Shown here: positions 55,690-64,000 of the stretch, piece by piece
How the letters are laid out: each line of letters starts with the position of its first letter
Numbering within the stretch: position 1 is the first letter of the stretch
Assembly: GCA_022984795.1 (NCBI GenBank)
Contig: JALIHJ010000059.1
Location: forward strand, 62,001 to 126,000
Source of the DNA: Fabrea salina
Lineage: Eukaryota; Ciliophora; Heterotrichea; Heterotrichida; Fabreidae
DNA length: 64,000 bases
Direction: 5' to 3'
Position numbers and translations under genes: made by a program
The notes under the pieces: generated by a model
The model's database searches: none
What the model saw: the letters and a program-made list of their open reading frames with translations, nothing else
Told to the model about the DNA's origin: nothing

Positions 55690-56649
55690 ATGAACACAGA
55701 AAATGTATTTAAAGCATACAAAACTAAACAGTGCAAAAGCGTCCAGGAAAACAAAGAATGCCAGCAGAAAAAAACCTGTTCTTTCTTTCACTCTGAAGAA
55801 GACAGAAGACGCCCTCCCACTACTCCTTACAAGCCTTTTTTGTGCCTAGAAGCCATTACGAATCCTTACTGCACTCATGACATGTGCAAGTACTGCAAAA
55901 ACCTCACAGAGTACAACTACCACCCTTCGAACTTCAAAACTAAAGAGTGCATCTACTTCAAGCACTCAATTCAGTGCCAACTAGGCTACAACTGCCCTTA
56001 CTACCACTCGCCTGAAGAAAAGCTCCAGTCAGAAACCCTGAGACAAAACTGCATCCGCCAAGTCGAAGACAAAGAAGGCTACGAAAGCGAAAGTGAAAGC
56101 GAAACTCCTCTTCCAGAAAACCACTCCAAGCCCAGTGTGTCCCAAAGAAGACCTTCTGAAAGGGGCTTTTACATCTTCAAAGAAGAAGTTAAAACTTATG
56201 AAGACCGCAACACTGAGTTCAAGGCCTGCACAACTCGTGCTTTCAACATTAGTTTGGCAGTTGAACTCATAGCGCCTTACGTCTCAGCGTTCCTGAACAC
56301 TGAAGGAGGAACTATTTATTACGGAGTTAGGGACGACGGAGTAGTGACTGGAGTAGTTCTTAACAGGAAGTTAAGAGACAACTTAGTTTTGGCTTTAGAC
56401 GCAGCTATTAACAAGTTCACTCCCCACGTGAACTCAGACAACTACAACATCCACTTTGCAGACGTGTGCAATTCCCATATGCAAAAGATGCCAGAAATGT
56501 ACGTAGTAGAAATCAGTGTAAAAGCAGGTTCCAAAAACGAAGTTTACTTCACCCACAAAAAAGAAGCTTACATCAGAAGAGACGCTTCGATTTGCCAACT
56601 CTCAGGGCCCCAGATTGTTAAGTTCTTCCAAGCAAGACAAGTTAAGTAA
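55690..56649 (+). CDS. CCCH zinc-finger/Schlafen (AlbA_2) fusion protein
   Basis: 319 residues. Two C-x8-C-x5-C-x3-H fingers are at ~15-35 and ~84-106, and a Cys-rich link (NPYCTHDMCKYC ... YHPSNFKTKEC) between them follows the layout of Unkempt-like and plant CCCH proteins, which bind RNA. After an acidic linker, residues ~162-318 form an AlbA_2/Schlafen-type domain: YEDRNTEFKACTT, then FLNTEGGTIYYGVRDDGVVT and AYIRRDASICQLSGPQIVKF. In mammalian Schlafens this domain can cleave tRNA or rRNA using acidic residues. Whether Glu residues of the RNTEFK segment are catalytic here is inferred. A role in RNA turnover is plausible. The gene overlaps the tail of the convergent RING-like gene by 8 bp and starts 16 bp after the centrin stop. 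Confidence 0.85.
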   Translation: MNTENVFKAYKTKQCKSVQENKECQQKKTCSFFHSEEDRRRPPTTPYKPFLCLEAITNPYCTHDMCKYCKNLTEYNYHPSNFKTKECIYFKHSIQCQLGYNCPYYHSPEEKLQSETLRQNCIRQVEDKEGYESESESETPLPENHSKPSVSQRRPSERGFYIFKEEVKTYEDRNTEFKACTTRAFNISLAVELIAPYVSAFLNTEGGTIYYGVRDDGVVTGVVLNRKLRDNLVLALDAAINKFTPHVNSDNYNIHFADVCNSHMQKMPEMYVVEISVKAGSKNEVYFTHKKEAYIRRDASICQLSGPQIVKFFQARQVK

Positions 56650-57823
56650 TTAGGATCATCTTGATCGTTTCCATCAAATCGATACCTCGAGAGTCCAGTG
56701 GCTTCCCGCACTTACACTTTTCTTTGTTGCTTCGGTACTGACAAATGCCACACACTTGCAGTTCACAACAAGAGTTTACTAACAAGTAGTTGTTTTTGAA
56801 TTCCCTTTTGCATATTCCACACTCTCCAAAAAGGACACTTTTTATACGGAAAAGTTGGCTTTCTGAAAGACTGATTTTGCAGGCACAAGCTTTTGAGTCG
56901 AGGGCTTTGAGTAGGCATAAGTAACACAGTTCGTGGTTTTCGCAGGCTTTAGCTAGGTAGTCTCCTATTATGTAGACTTGTTGTTCGCAGCCTATGCAGT
57001 ACTGGGTTTCGTGGATAAAGAAGTTAGTGTCAAACTCAGTTTGGCACATGCCGCAGTTGTTTTGGTTTTTTCTGATAAAGTCAGCAGTGCATTCTCTGCA
57101 TAAATGTTTGCATTTTTGTCCTGGGAACTCGTTTACTTTGCATTGGCATTTGCAACAAGTGCTTTTGACCTGAAGTTGATGAGTCTTTATTGAGGGTTTT
57201 GAATCAATTGAGCTTACAGAAGATGCGATTTCGTTAAATTCTTTTAATAAGTATTCTTTGTTGAACTTTCCTTTTTGCTGGAGTCTAGGATCTTGAGATG
57301 CTGGGTTGAAATTTAGAGGCTGCTGAATGGGAGCTTCTGAAAACTTTTCAGGAGTTTTGGGTTGGGGTTGATTTGATGGAGCAAAAGGTGGAGTTTGATA
57401 ACTGTTACTTGATGGAGCAAAAGGTGGAGTTTGCTGAGCAGGCGGAATTGTCTGAGGGTTGCTGGGCTGACCAAAAGGTGGAATTCCCTGAGTGTTGCTG
57501 GGCTGGCCAAAAGGTGGAGTTTGCTGAACAGGCGGAGCAAAAGGTGGAATTCTCTCATAGTTGCTGGGCTGAGCAAAAGGTGCGATTTGCTGAGTGTTAC
57601 TTGTTGGAGCAAAAAGTGGGATTCTCTGAGGGTTGCTGGGCTGACCAAAAGGTGGAGTTTTCTGAGGATCACTTGTTTCTTGGTTTCTGGGTTCTAGCTT
57701 GCTATCAGATTCGGCCAACTCTTGACGGGGTGTAACTTCGATTGACTGAGTAGATTTTTGCAACGAGGAATCTGATTTTTTATCAGTTGACCTCTTGACC
57801 TTTCTTACCTTTGCCTTTTTCAT
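56642..57823 (-). CDS. Multi-RING-like zinc protein with Pro-rich repeats
   Basis: 393 residues. A basic N-terminus is followed by Pro/Phe-rich repeats at ~50-165 with PPFGQPSNPQ- and PPFAPSSN-type units repeated about a dozen times. The C-terminal half holds three Cys-rich modules: CCKCQCK ... CRECTADF ... CGMCQ near 217-260, CIGCEQQV ... CYLCLLKALDSKACAC near 276-320, and CGICKREF ... CGICQYR ... CKCGKP near 333-375. These have RING-type CxxC spacings, and the three successive modules recall RING-between-RING layouts, but the His and loop pattern is not convincing. A ubiquitin ligase role is possible; family membership is not established. Confidence 0.75.
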   Translation of the reverse strand: MKKAKVRKVKRSTDKKSDSSLQKSTQSIEVTPRQELAESDSKLEPRNQETSDPQKTPPFGQPSNPQRIPLFAPTSNTQQIAPFAQPSNYERIPPFAPPVQQTPPFGQPSNTQGIPPFGQPSNPQTIPPAQQTPPFAPSSNSYQTPPFAPSNQPQPKTPEKFSEAPIQQPLNFNPASQDPRLQQKGKFNKEYLLKEFNEIASSVSSIDSKPSIKTHQLQVKSTCCKCQCKVNEFPGQKCKHLCRECTADFIRKNQNNCGMCQTEFDTNFFIHETQYCIGCEQQVYIIGDYLAKACENHELCYLCLLKALDSKACACKISLSESQLFRIKSVLFGECGICKREFKNNYLLVNSCCELQVCGICQYRSNKEKCKCGKPLDSRGIDLMETIKMILIT

Positions 57824-57844
57824 ATTTATAGATTATGTACACTA

Positions 57845-59455
57845 TTAACTATGAACTTCTTTGACTTCTATTCCCTTTTGGTCGTCTTGACTGACAGCCT
57901 TGACCTCTTCAACCTGTTCATTGGCTTGGATGTTACTGTTGATTTCAGCTAGAGTTTTTCTATTTACTTCTTTTTTTCTAGCTATGATTTCAAGTTCTTC
58001 TTCGCAGACTCTGTAGACTTTGCCTATTTTGAAGATAACTGACTTAACTCCGGACTCTTCTACTTTGAAGTTCTTCATAATCTTTCTGAACTGAAGTAAG
58101 TTGCTCACAGCAATATCGTGGATAAAGCTGCTGGAGTGTTCTTTGTGGGCTTTGATTTCTTCTTGAATAGCACTGTTGATGATTTCTTCCCAGTGTTCCA
58201 AAGCATTCCAAATAGTGTGGAAAGCAACAAACTCGTAAAGACACTGGGAGTCAACTTGGTTGTAAAAAGACTGCGAAAAGTGAATGACTGCCATTGCTAC
58301 TGGCACTTCAAACTCCTCTGTGAGACTAGTCAGTAGCATCAGAATGAGTGAAGCTAGTTGCTTAAAAGCTTTGGGTTCAAGGGCTGTTCTAGCTTGCATT
58401 AACCTTTGTCTAAGGGTCTGTATAAAGGCTTGTCTGCCCCTTGGGGAGTCAAAAGCCTTTGCCGTTTGTTTTAGTTCCTGCGAAGAGAGTTGTTCGCCCT
58501 GCCAGATTCTTTCAATTGTGTAGTCAAGGGACTCCCTTACTTTTTCAAGACTGGAGTCAGGGTGGGGCAAAGTAAACCTGGGACCCCTTTGTCCTAAGTT
58601 CTTGTACTCAGGGTGGGTTCCTTCGTAGGGCTGGAGTTGCAGCTTGGTGTTTTCTTCTCTGGGGTTGTAGTTCTTGGCAACAAAAGAGTTAAAGTCTTCT
58701 TCTAGGTTTACGGAGTCAATGACTTTCTGGAGACTTTCGTTTTCGTACAAAGTGTTTCTGTGAGCAACTTCTTCGTTGTGGGTCAGTTTTTGAAGTGAGT
58801 TCTTAACTACTTCGAGGCGTTGTTTGTCGAATTCCTGGTATACTTCTAGAGTCCTTGGCATCACAGAGTCATACTTTTCTATGAACTGGTTATACTCATC
58901 AACTGTGCTTTTGTAGCGCTTAAGGTTCATGTCGAGTTCTTTCTTGGAGTTAAGTAGTTTCTGCATCATTTTGTGGCGGTTAGTTTTGACATCTTGGGTG
59001 TCTAAACAAATAGTGAGGTTTTCGCACTCTCGGCAAGCACTGAAGTACTGGTCTTTGGCTTTTTGGTGTTTGGTAAAAAGTGTTTTTTTGGTTTTGGAAA
59101 AAATCCTTCCTTCTGTTGAAGTCATTTTGATCGAAATACTCTGGTCCCTAGCAAGGTCTTTAAGCGGTTCATAAAGGTTTTTGCTGATGTGTTCGTGCAA
59201 GGACTTGTGCTGCATAGCTTTGTTGAGCAAGAAGTTCTTGAACGAGCACAGTGCGTAAGAAAGAGACCCTTTATTGAATTGCTCAGGCACCTGAAGGGCT
59301 ATTTTTTCAAGTCCTTTGGAGTAGTAGTCTTCTAGGTTGGAGTAGTCTTTTAAGCTCTGTACAAATGAGTTGAGTTCTGACTGCTTTTGCTCCTCAGCCT
59401 GGTCAACTAAGTCGAAAGAGTTGTAGAGGTCAGTGGAGTAACTATACATAGTCAT
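57845..59455 (-). CDS. F-BAR protein with a KIAA0513/SBF2-like C-terminus
   Basis: 536 residues. Residues ~10-260 look like an FCH/F-BAR domain: an early LEDYYSKGLEKIALQVP followed by long amphipathic helices (KTKKTLFTKHQKAKDQYFSA and others). F-BAR dimers bend membranes in endocytosis and cytokinesis. Residues ~305-480 carry LSSQELKQTAKAFDSPRGRQ, then AVIHFSQSFYNQ and AFHTIWNALEHWEEIINSAI, resembling the KIAA0513/SBF2 helical domain; that identification is from memory. The tail is charged. No SH3 domain is present. It starts 11 bp from the divergent small basic gene. Confidence 0.8.
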   Translation of the reverse strand: MTMYSYSTDLYNSFDLVDQAEEQKQSELNSFVQSLKDYSNLEDYYSKGLEKIALQVPEQFNKGSLSYALCSFKNFLLNKAMQHKSLHEHISKNLYEPLKDLARDQSISIKMTSTEGRIFSKTKKTLFTKHQKAKDQYFSACRECENLTICLDTQDVKTNRHKMMQKLLNSKKELDMNLKRYKSTVDEYNQFIEKYDSVMPRTLEVYQEFDKQRLEVVKNSLQKLTHNEEVAHRNTLYENESLQKVIDSVNLEEDFNSFVAKNYNPREENTKLQLQPYEGTHPEYKNLGQRGPRFTLPHPDSSLEKVRESLDYTIERIWQGEQLSSQELKQTAKAFDSPRGRQAFIQTLRQRLMQARTALEPKAFKQLASLILMLLTSLTEEFEVPVAMAVIHFSQSFYNQVDSQCLYEFVAFHTIWNALEHWEEIINSAIQEEIKAHKEHSSSFIHDIAVSNLLQFRKIMKNFKVEESGVKSVIFKIGKVYRVCEEELEIIARKKEVNRKTLAEINSNIQANEQVEEVKAVSQDDQKGIEVKEVHS

Positions 59456-59466
59456 ATTTAATCAGT

Positions 59467-59769
59467 ATGGATAGGTTAAAACTTAGACCTATGAATACCC
59501 ATAGAGAAAAAACACCCGTAAGAAATTTCATCCTTTCTGATACTGGAAACAAGTCTTTGTGGAACTTTCTATCCAAGTCTCCTGCTCAAAAGCCTAAAAG
59601 CTTCAAATTGCCTACCAGAGTCAAAAAACTCAGAAAGGCCGTCTCTCGGAACTGCATTTCTGAAGCAAACTTAGAAGTTAAAAAAGCTTTTAAGTTCAAG
59701 CACTTAAAGTCTGCAACAATTGTTACTAACTCCACTACTCAGTTCACTAAAACCAAATTTAAATTTTAA
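59467..59769 (+). CDS. Small basic protein, unknown
   Basis: 100 residues, rich in Lys, Arg, Ser and Thr, without a signal peptide or clear domain. It fills the whole space between two confident genes, with starts 11 bp apart from the F-BAR gene and with its stop codon overlapping the stop of the convergent membrane protein in a shared TTAA (59766-59769). This fit to the local packing supports it as real. The family is not recognised. Confidence 0.6.
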   Translation: MDRLKLRPMNTHREKTPVRNFILSDTGNKSLWNFLSKSPAQKPKSFKLPTRVKKLRKAVSRNCISEANLEVKKAFKFKHLKSATIVTNSTTQFTKTKFKF

Positions 59770-60266
59770 TTACTGTACAACTTGGAAGCACAGTCGTAGG
59801 ACACAGCACAGATGGTCCCAGCTAAAAGTCCATAGTAGTAAATAAGTATTATGAGTGTGAGTAACCACCCCCAAAAAAACTCTAAGTAAACCTTACCGTC
59901 TTCACAAGTTCCGTCTTCAAACAGCCACAAACTTCCTAAAACTGTCCAAACCACTGCAAATATCCCACACAAATAATTCACAGAAGTAACAAGCACCTTA
60001 ACCAAAGTATTGTGCTCCCGAGTATTGATAGAAGTTGTAAGTTCTATTGACATAGTCAACACTGAATAGCACATTGCTACGATGCAGTAAACCTTAAGCC
60101 AAGTCCTTACTGGGTTGATGCAGTCCTTTTCAGTATATAAAATCAGTAGAAGAACTAAAACAGACTACCTCTAACTTACAAGGATAATATTTGGCACGGC
60201 GTTTGAAATGTTTGCGTACCTGATTTCTCTAGTGGTAAAAGCAGTGAGTTGCTGGTTGTACTCCAT
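59766..60266 (-). CDS. Four-pass membrane protein with a 15-nt intron
   Basis: Two exons, 60266-60180 and 60164-59766, giving 161 residues. Without removal of the intron at 60165-60179 the frame meets TAG codons; with it, the upstream MEYNQQLTAFTTREIRYANI joins the downstream membrane part in phase. Four hydrophobic segments are seen: after NAVPNII (~26-40), around YCIVAMCYSVLTM (~55-70), SVNYLCGIFAVVWTVLGSLW (~90-110) and WGWLLTLIILIYYYGLLAG (~130-150). Conserved Cys pairs and a charged loop lie between. The family is not recognised. Its start lies 12 bp from the DDB1 start. Confidence 0.82.
60165..60179 (-). other. 15-nt spliceosomal intron, phase 0
   Basis: On the minus strand the sequence is GTAAGTTAGAGGTAG, starting GTAA and ending TAG, with stop codons in frame. 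It falls after codon 29 of the four-pass membrane protein. Length and ends match the other intron at 32255-32269. Confidence 0.88.
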
Positions 60267-60278
60267 AATTGTTTTAAT

Positions 60279-63200
60279 ATGTCGAAATGGAACTATGTTG
60301 CCAGTGCGCACAAATCCAGCGCAGTGGTAGAGTCACTAACTGCAGGATTGACTTCTGCTGACCAAAGAAACTTAATACTGGCCAAAGGCAACCGTTTGGA
60401 GCTTTACAAACTCTCAGAAGAAGGGTTGGTGCCTTTGCAAGAAATCTCTATCTTGGGAATGATCAAGTTTGTGCACAAACTCAACGCACCCCAAAAGGAC
60501 TACTTGCTCATAGTAACCCAGCCCTATGCTGTAAGTATTGCTACTTATGAAGCAAACACCATCAGTATCTTGGAAAGCGCCCAGATACAGGAGCCCACAA
60601 GGACCTCCCCTACAGCTTTGCCCCTAGCCAGTCTGGACCCCTACGAACGGGTTTACGCTTTGCACTTGTTCACTGGACTACTTAGAGTCATTCAGATAAC
60701 TGACCAAAAAAGCATCAGGACAGAGTTCAATGTGAGACTTGAAGAAGACGAAATCCGCGACATCCAGATTCTAGACGAGCCCTCAGAACTCCTTTTGGGA
60801 GTCATTTACTCTAAAAAAACAGAGTTTGTTTTAAAAGTGTACTCCATCAAACTTCAAGGATACTCAATGGAAGAAACTACCTGGGTTTACAAGTTCCAAC
60901 ACTCCACTTACAAAATCATGAGTTCTCCCGGGAAAGTAGGAGTGCTTCACGAAGCAGGAGTAGTTGTGTACGACCTTCAAACTGGACACCCCATGAGTTT
61001 CAACGCGCACTTGAAAGAAGTAACGAGCTGCAACAAAGTAGACTCCAACAGGTGGATTCTAGGAAACACCAGCGGAGAGATTTACTTGCTTTGTGCAAAC
61101 ACAGGCATAGAACTGAAACTACTGGGGCAGTGCGTTACTCCTAACTCAATTACTTACTTAGACAACAACTACTTTTTCGTAGGGTCGAGCACAGGGGACT
61201 CCTCGCTCATAAAGGTTTTGGAGCAACAAGAAAACGGGTCTTACATCAAAGTAATTCAGTCTTACCCTAACTTGGCGCCAATGCTGGACTTTTTGGTGCT
61301 GGAAGGCGAAAAAAAAGGCAACTCAGACATCATAGCTTGTGCAGGGCATAACTTAGACGGAAGCATAAGACTAGTGAACAAAGGAGTAGGCGTTTACATA
61401 GAGCAAGAAGCTGAACTAGGCAAAATCGAGTCACTTTGGTCACTTAAGTTAGGCGAGCACTACTCTCACTTAGTTTTGAGCTTCTTCGACAAAACTAGGA
61501 TTCTGAGAATGAATGAAACCGAACTAGAACCTGCGGAGTACAGCGACTTTCAAAGCAACACTACAAGTTTGTACATTTCAACCCTTTCTTTTGGAATTGT
61601 GCAAGTTACTCCTGAAGAAGTAGCAGTCTACAACTTTAACTGGGAGCCTTTCTACAAGTTGAGTCCTGGAGGCAGAATTTCTTTAGGAGACTCCTCAAAC
61701 GACCACTTAGTTTTAGTCATGGATGAAGATTCCTTGGTGAGTTATTCTTTAACTCCAAAAGGCTACCAAGAAACAGGCAGATGGGAAGCCCCTTACGAAG
61801 TCAGCAGTGTGTGCATGGAGGCAGAGTTAGTAGCAGTGGGTCTTTGGACTGAAATGAGTATTTGTGTGTTGTTTTACCCCTCCTTCACCCTAGTTAAAAA
61901 AGAAGTGTTGGGAGGCGACGTGTTTGTAAGGTCATTGCTGTTTGCAGAGATGGAAGACATTAAGTACTTGTTTGCTGGTTTGGCAGACGGGCACTTGCTT
62001 ACTTACACTTTGCCTGACTTCTTTATGAAGAGTGTCCTCATAGGGAACCAACAGGTTACTTTGAAAGAGTTCAACTTCCAAAATTGCAACTATGTTTTTG
62101 CTTCTTGTGACCAACCTGCTGTTGCTTACAGCACTCACCAAAGGGTTTTTTACGCAAGCGTAAACACAGAGCAAGCTTCGTGCATGGCTCCTTTTTACAC
62201 TGAAGCTTTTCCAGACTGCTTAGCATTGGTTTCAGGAATGAATTTAGTTATGATTAGCATTGAAGAGATCCAAAGGTTTTCAATTAGGACTTTTCCAATG
62301 GGAATGACTGTGAGGAGGATTGGGGCTTTGGAGGAGTGTTTTGTGTGCTTAGGGTACTTCAGCAGTGGAAGGAGCTGTCTTTTGCTTTTAAACCAAAACT
62401 TCATGGTGATGGACACTTACGAGTTCCCTGAAGCCGAGGTTGGAAATGCCCTTCACGTTAACGGCAGAAAGATCTACGCAGGGTCCTACATAACTGACGA
62501 CCCACAAAACGAACCCACTAAAGGAGTCATTTACGTGTTTGTGAAAAACAACGAGAGACTTACTAGAGTTCAGTCGGAGGTCGTAGAGGGGTCAGTTTCT
62601 TGTTTGGGAGTAGTGCAGCAGAAGTACTTAGTAGCTGGAGTGAACTCATACATCCACTACTACTCTTTAGAACACTCAGAACTCTCACTCATCGAAAAAG
62701 ACCAAAAACTAACCTACATAATAGGCATGGACACCTTTGAAGAACTAGTAGCTTTCCTAGACATCACTCGTTCAGTGTCTGTTTTCAGAGCTGGCGAAAA
62801 ACTTGTGCCAATTGCCAAGAACCTGTACTCACTGTTTCCAACAGCAGTGCAGTTTATTTCAAGGGAGTTTTTGTTGGTTTCAGACATGTTTTGCAACGTG
62901 CACTTGCTGACTTTTACTTCAGGACGGATGCTGAGCATTGTAGGAGCTTATTACTTAGGAGAAATGGTGAACCACATGAGGAGAGGAAGTTTGATACAAG
63001 GAGGAAGCGAAGACCTTCCAAAGGGCATCGAAAGTGTTTTGTTAGGGACAACTAAAGGGTGTTTGGGAGTGGTGGTGAGTCTTCCCTACGAAACTTACGA
63101 AGTGCTTTTCCAACTTCAAAGCATTCTTGGAAATATGAAGGTCAAGAGCCAAATATGGCAGCTCAGCAAGTTCAGAAGTCCACAAGTTAAAGGAAAGCCC

Positions 63201-63365
63201 ATCCCCTGGGAAGGCTTTTTAGACGGCGACTTCATTGAAGGGTTTCTGAGCTTGTCTCCTCAGGAACAGTCTACAGTTTGCATGGAAGTGAGCAACAACC
63301 TTGGAAGGACCCTTACTCCACAAGAACTCCAAAGACTAGTTTTAGCTCTTTCTAAAGTGCATTAA
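60279..63365 (+). CDS. DDB1: DNA damage-binding protein 1 (DDB1), cullin-4 adaptor
   Basis: 1028 residues, slightly shorter than human DDB1 (1140). The start MSKWNYVASAHKSSAVV matches the family opening, with propeller strands RNLILAKGNRLELYKL and YLLIVTQPYAVSIATYE. The C-terminal part fits the DDB1/CPSF_A end: IESVLLGTTKGCLGVVVSLP, GFLDGDFIEGFLSLSPQEQS and the final LALSKVH. It is the adaptor of CUL4 ubiquitin ligases, loading DCAF receptors, and acts in repair, replication and chromatin control. An in-frame ATG at 60249 would overlap the divergent gene and adds ten unconserved residues, so 60279 is preferred. Confidence 0.95.
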   Translation: MSKWNYVASAHKSSAVVESLTAGLTSADQRNLILAKGNRLELYKLSEEGLVPLQEISILGMIKFVHKLNAPQKDYLLIVTQPYAVSIATYEANTISILESAQIQEPTRTSPTALPLASLDPYERVYALHLFTGLLRVIQITDQKSIRTEFNVRLEEDEIRDIQILDEPSELLLGVIYSKKTEFVLKVYSIKLQGYSMEETTWVYKFQHSTYKIMSSPGKVGVLHEAGVVVYDLQTGHPMSFNAHLKEVTSCNKVDSNRWILGNTSGEIYLLCANTGIELKLLGQCVTPNSITYLDNNYFFVGSSTGDSSLIKVLEQQENGSYIKVIQSYPNLAPMLDFLVLEGEKKGNSDIIACAGHNLDGSIRLVNKGVGVYIEQEAELGKIESLWSLKLGEHYSHLVLSFFDKTRILRMNETELEPAEYSDFQSNTTSLYISTLSFGIVQVTPEEVAVYNFNWEPFYKLSPGGRISLGDSSNDHLVLVMDEDSLVSYSLTPKGYQETGRWEAPYEVSSVCMEAELVAVGLWTEMSICVLFYPSFTLVKKEVLGGDVFVRSLLFAEMEDIKYLFAGLADGHLLTYTLPDFFMKSVLIGNQQVTLKEFNFQNCNYVFASCDQPAVAYSTHQRVFYASVNTEQASCMAPFYTEAFPDCLALVSGMNLVMISIEEIQRFSIRTFPMGMTVRRIGALEECFVCLGYFSSGRSCLLLLNQNFMVMDTYEFPEAEVGNALHVNGRKIYAGSYITDDPQNEPTKGVIYVFVKNNERLTRVQSEVVEGSVSCLGVVQQKYLVAGVNSYIHYYSLEHSELSLIEKDQKLTYIIGMDTFEELVAFLDITRSVSVFRAGEKLVPIAKNLYSLFPTAVQFISREFLLVSDMFCNVHLLTFTSGRMLSIVGAYYLGEMVNHMRRGSLIQGGSEDLPKGIESVLLGTTKGCLGVVVSLPYETYEVLFQLQSILGNMKVKSQIWQLSKFRSPQVKGKPIPWEGFLDGDFIEGFLSLSPQEQSTVCMEVSNNLGRTLTPQELQRLVLALSKVH

Positions 63366-63401
63366 TTCAATTAAGCATTCCGGTCAGAATTAGTAAACAA
63401 T

Positions 63402-63662
63402 ATGATGAAACAAAAGAATACTGACATAGAACAGACCGCAAGGAATGTTTTCGATCATATTGACTTTGAGTGTTCAGGAATGATCAGTAAGTGCGACCTC
63501 AGACGTGCAGTCACTACAGCTGCTTACGCTTTGGGCATTGAGCCTGTTTCTGAAGCAGAAGTCAAAAACACCCTAAGCAAACTTAACTCCCAAGACAAGC
63601 AGTGTTTTGACTGTGAAGAGTTCAAACAAATCATGGTGAATGTTCTAAAACTAGAGTTGTAA
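63402..63662 (+). CDS. Small EF-hand-like protein
   Basis: 86 residues, wholly helical with two EF-hand units. The first loop, DFECSGMISKCD in the FDHIDFECSGMISKCDLRRA segment, is fairly canonical. The second, in LNSQDKQCFDCEEFKQIM, has few Ca ligands and probably does not bind. This recalls the C-terminal half of calmodulin-like or centrin-like proteins, but no family can be assigned. It lies 36 bp downstream of DDB1 on the same strand. Confidence 0.7.
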   Translation: MMKQKNTDIEQTARNVFDHIDFECSGMISKCDLRRAVTTAAYALGIEPVSEAEVKNTLSKLNSQDKQCFDCEEFKQIMVNVLKLEL

Positions 63663-63669
63663 TTAAATA

Positions 63670-64000
63670 CTAATTTATGTCACTCCACGGGTAGATTTCG
63701 CAGTTATCTAGCCATTTGTAAGTCCCGTCTTCGTTTTTCAAGAAAAATTTAAAAAAGTTAGAGTGTGAAACTAAAGCAATGTTCCCTGTCTTAGCTTCTT
63801 TGCGCCAAATTGCTTTAGTGGCCTGGGTGCGTTTGTAAACCTGTTCAGCACTTTCAATCTTATCGGGAGCCATGTCTATCATGGTTTGCAACAGTACCTT
63901 AGGCAACCTTGAAATGGGGACGTCTTTAAGTGGTTGTGTGTAAGCGTTGCAAACTACGTCTAAAAGTGGGTACCCAGGACCCATTTGGCTCCAGTCCATT
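63670..64000 (-). CDS. Probable histidine-phosphatase-family protein (5' end outside window)
   Basis: The visible 3' part is ~109 codons ending at 63670 and running off the right edge; the Met at 63999 is probably internal. IALVSHSNFFKFFL resembles the second catalytic-His segment of the phosphoglycerate-mutase-like superfamily, with helices before it (ESAEQVYKRTQATKAIWRKE) and a short LDNCEIYPW strand after it. The first RHG motif would lie outside the window, so the assignment is tentative. It converges with the EF-hand gene, with 7 bp between stops. Confidence 0.55.
   Translation of the reverse strand, partial: MDWSQMGPGYPLLDVVCNAYTQPLKDVPISRLPKVLLQTMIDMAPDKIESAEQVYKRTQATKAIWRKEAKTGNIALVSHSNFFKFFLKNEDGTYKWLDNCEIYPWSDIN

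Noticed and set aside
1-64000. tRNA genes, telomeric repeats, virus-like or LTR elements
   Set aside because: None was seen: no cloverleaf-like T-loop/anticodon sets in the spacers, no C4A2-type or similar telomere runs, and no reverse transcriptase, integrase or capsid motifs.
1-64000. A reassigned stop codon, as in many ciliates
   Set aside because: TAA, TAG and TGA all end well-identified genes, and long genes contain none of them in frame.

Overview
The window looks like macronuclear DNA of a heterotrich ciliate, most likely Stentor or a close relative. Three observations support this. All three standard stop codons end genes (for example TGA at 30924-30926, TAG at 13336-13338, TAA in most others), so the code is standard. 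Two genes only read through if a 15-nt GTAA...TAG intron is removed, and introns of that length are characteristic of Stentor. Gene packing is extreme: head-to-head start codons lie 5-13 bp apart, and tail-to-tail stop codons touch or overlap. The species name is an inference; the code, intron size and packing are read directly.

Layout. 1-10177 (-) is the 5' part of a giant SPRY/UBA/CUB-like protein related to ZZEF1/HERC-type proteins. 10.2-38.2 kb is a dense housekeeping block: a secreted Cys-rich protein, a bubblegum-type acyl-CoA synthetase, an RCC1-BTB protein, a coiled-coil protein with sixteen 8-residue repeats, thiamine pyrophosphokinase, a CAMK-like kinase, mitochondrial uL22, THOC7, TFIIE-beta, a CHY zinc-finger protein, a branched-chain E2 acyltransferase, NECAP, eIF5, an intron-bearing coiled-coil protein and a palmitoyl-protein thioesterase. 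The same block holds two unusual WD40-ankyrin-TRP channel fusions (25.2-29.1 kb and 34.8-38.2 kb).

38.2-47.5 kb is the only loose, decaying part. It holds a remnant of a small gene, two 5S rRNA-derived fragments with a shared 3' flank, a decayed acidic/basic ORF, and a frame-broken paralogue (39.3-41.8 kb) beside its intact relative (41.9-46.7 kb), a large IPT/PA14/LamG/Cys-rich multi-pass surface protein. A second such protein (47.5-53.6 kb) shares the C-terminal membrane module.

53.6-64 kb is dense again: a small unknown, BuGZ/ZNF207, a head-to-head centrin pair, a CCCH-Schlafen fusion, a RING-like protein, an F-BAR protein, a small basic protein, an intron-bearing four-pass membrane protein, DDB1, a small EF-hand protein, and the C-terminal part of a probable histidine phosphatase running off the right edge.

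No tRNA gene, CRISPR array, intact transposon or virus-like element was recognised. The candidates for something undescribed are the WD40-ANK-TRP channels, the CCCH-Schlafen protein, the 5S-derived fragments, and the zero-spacing gene organisation.
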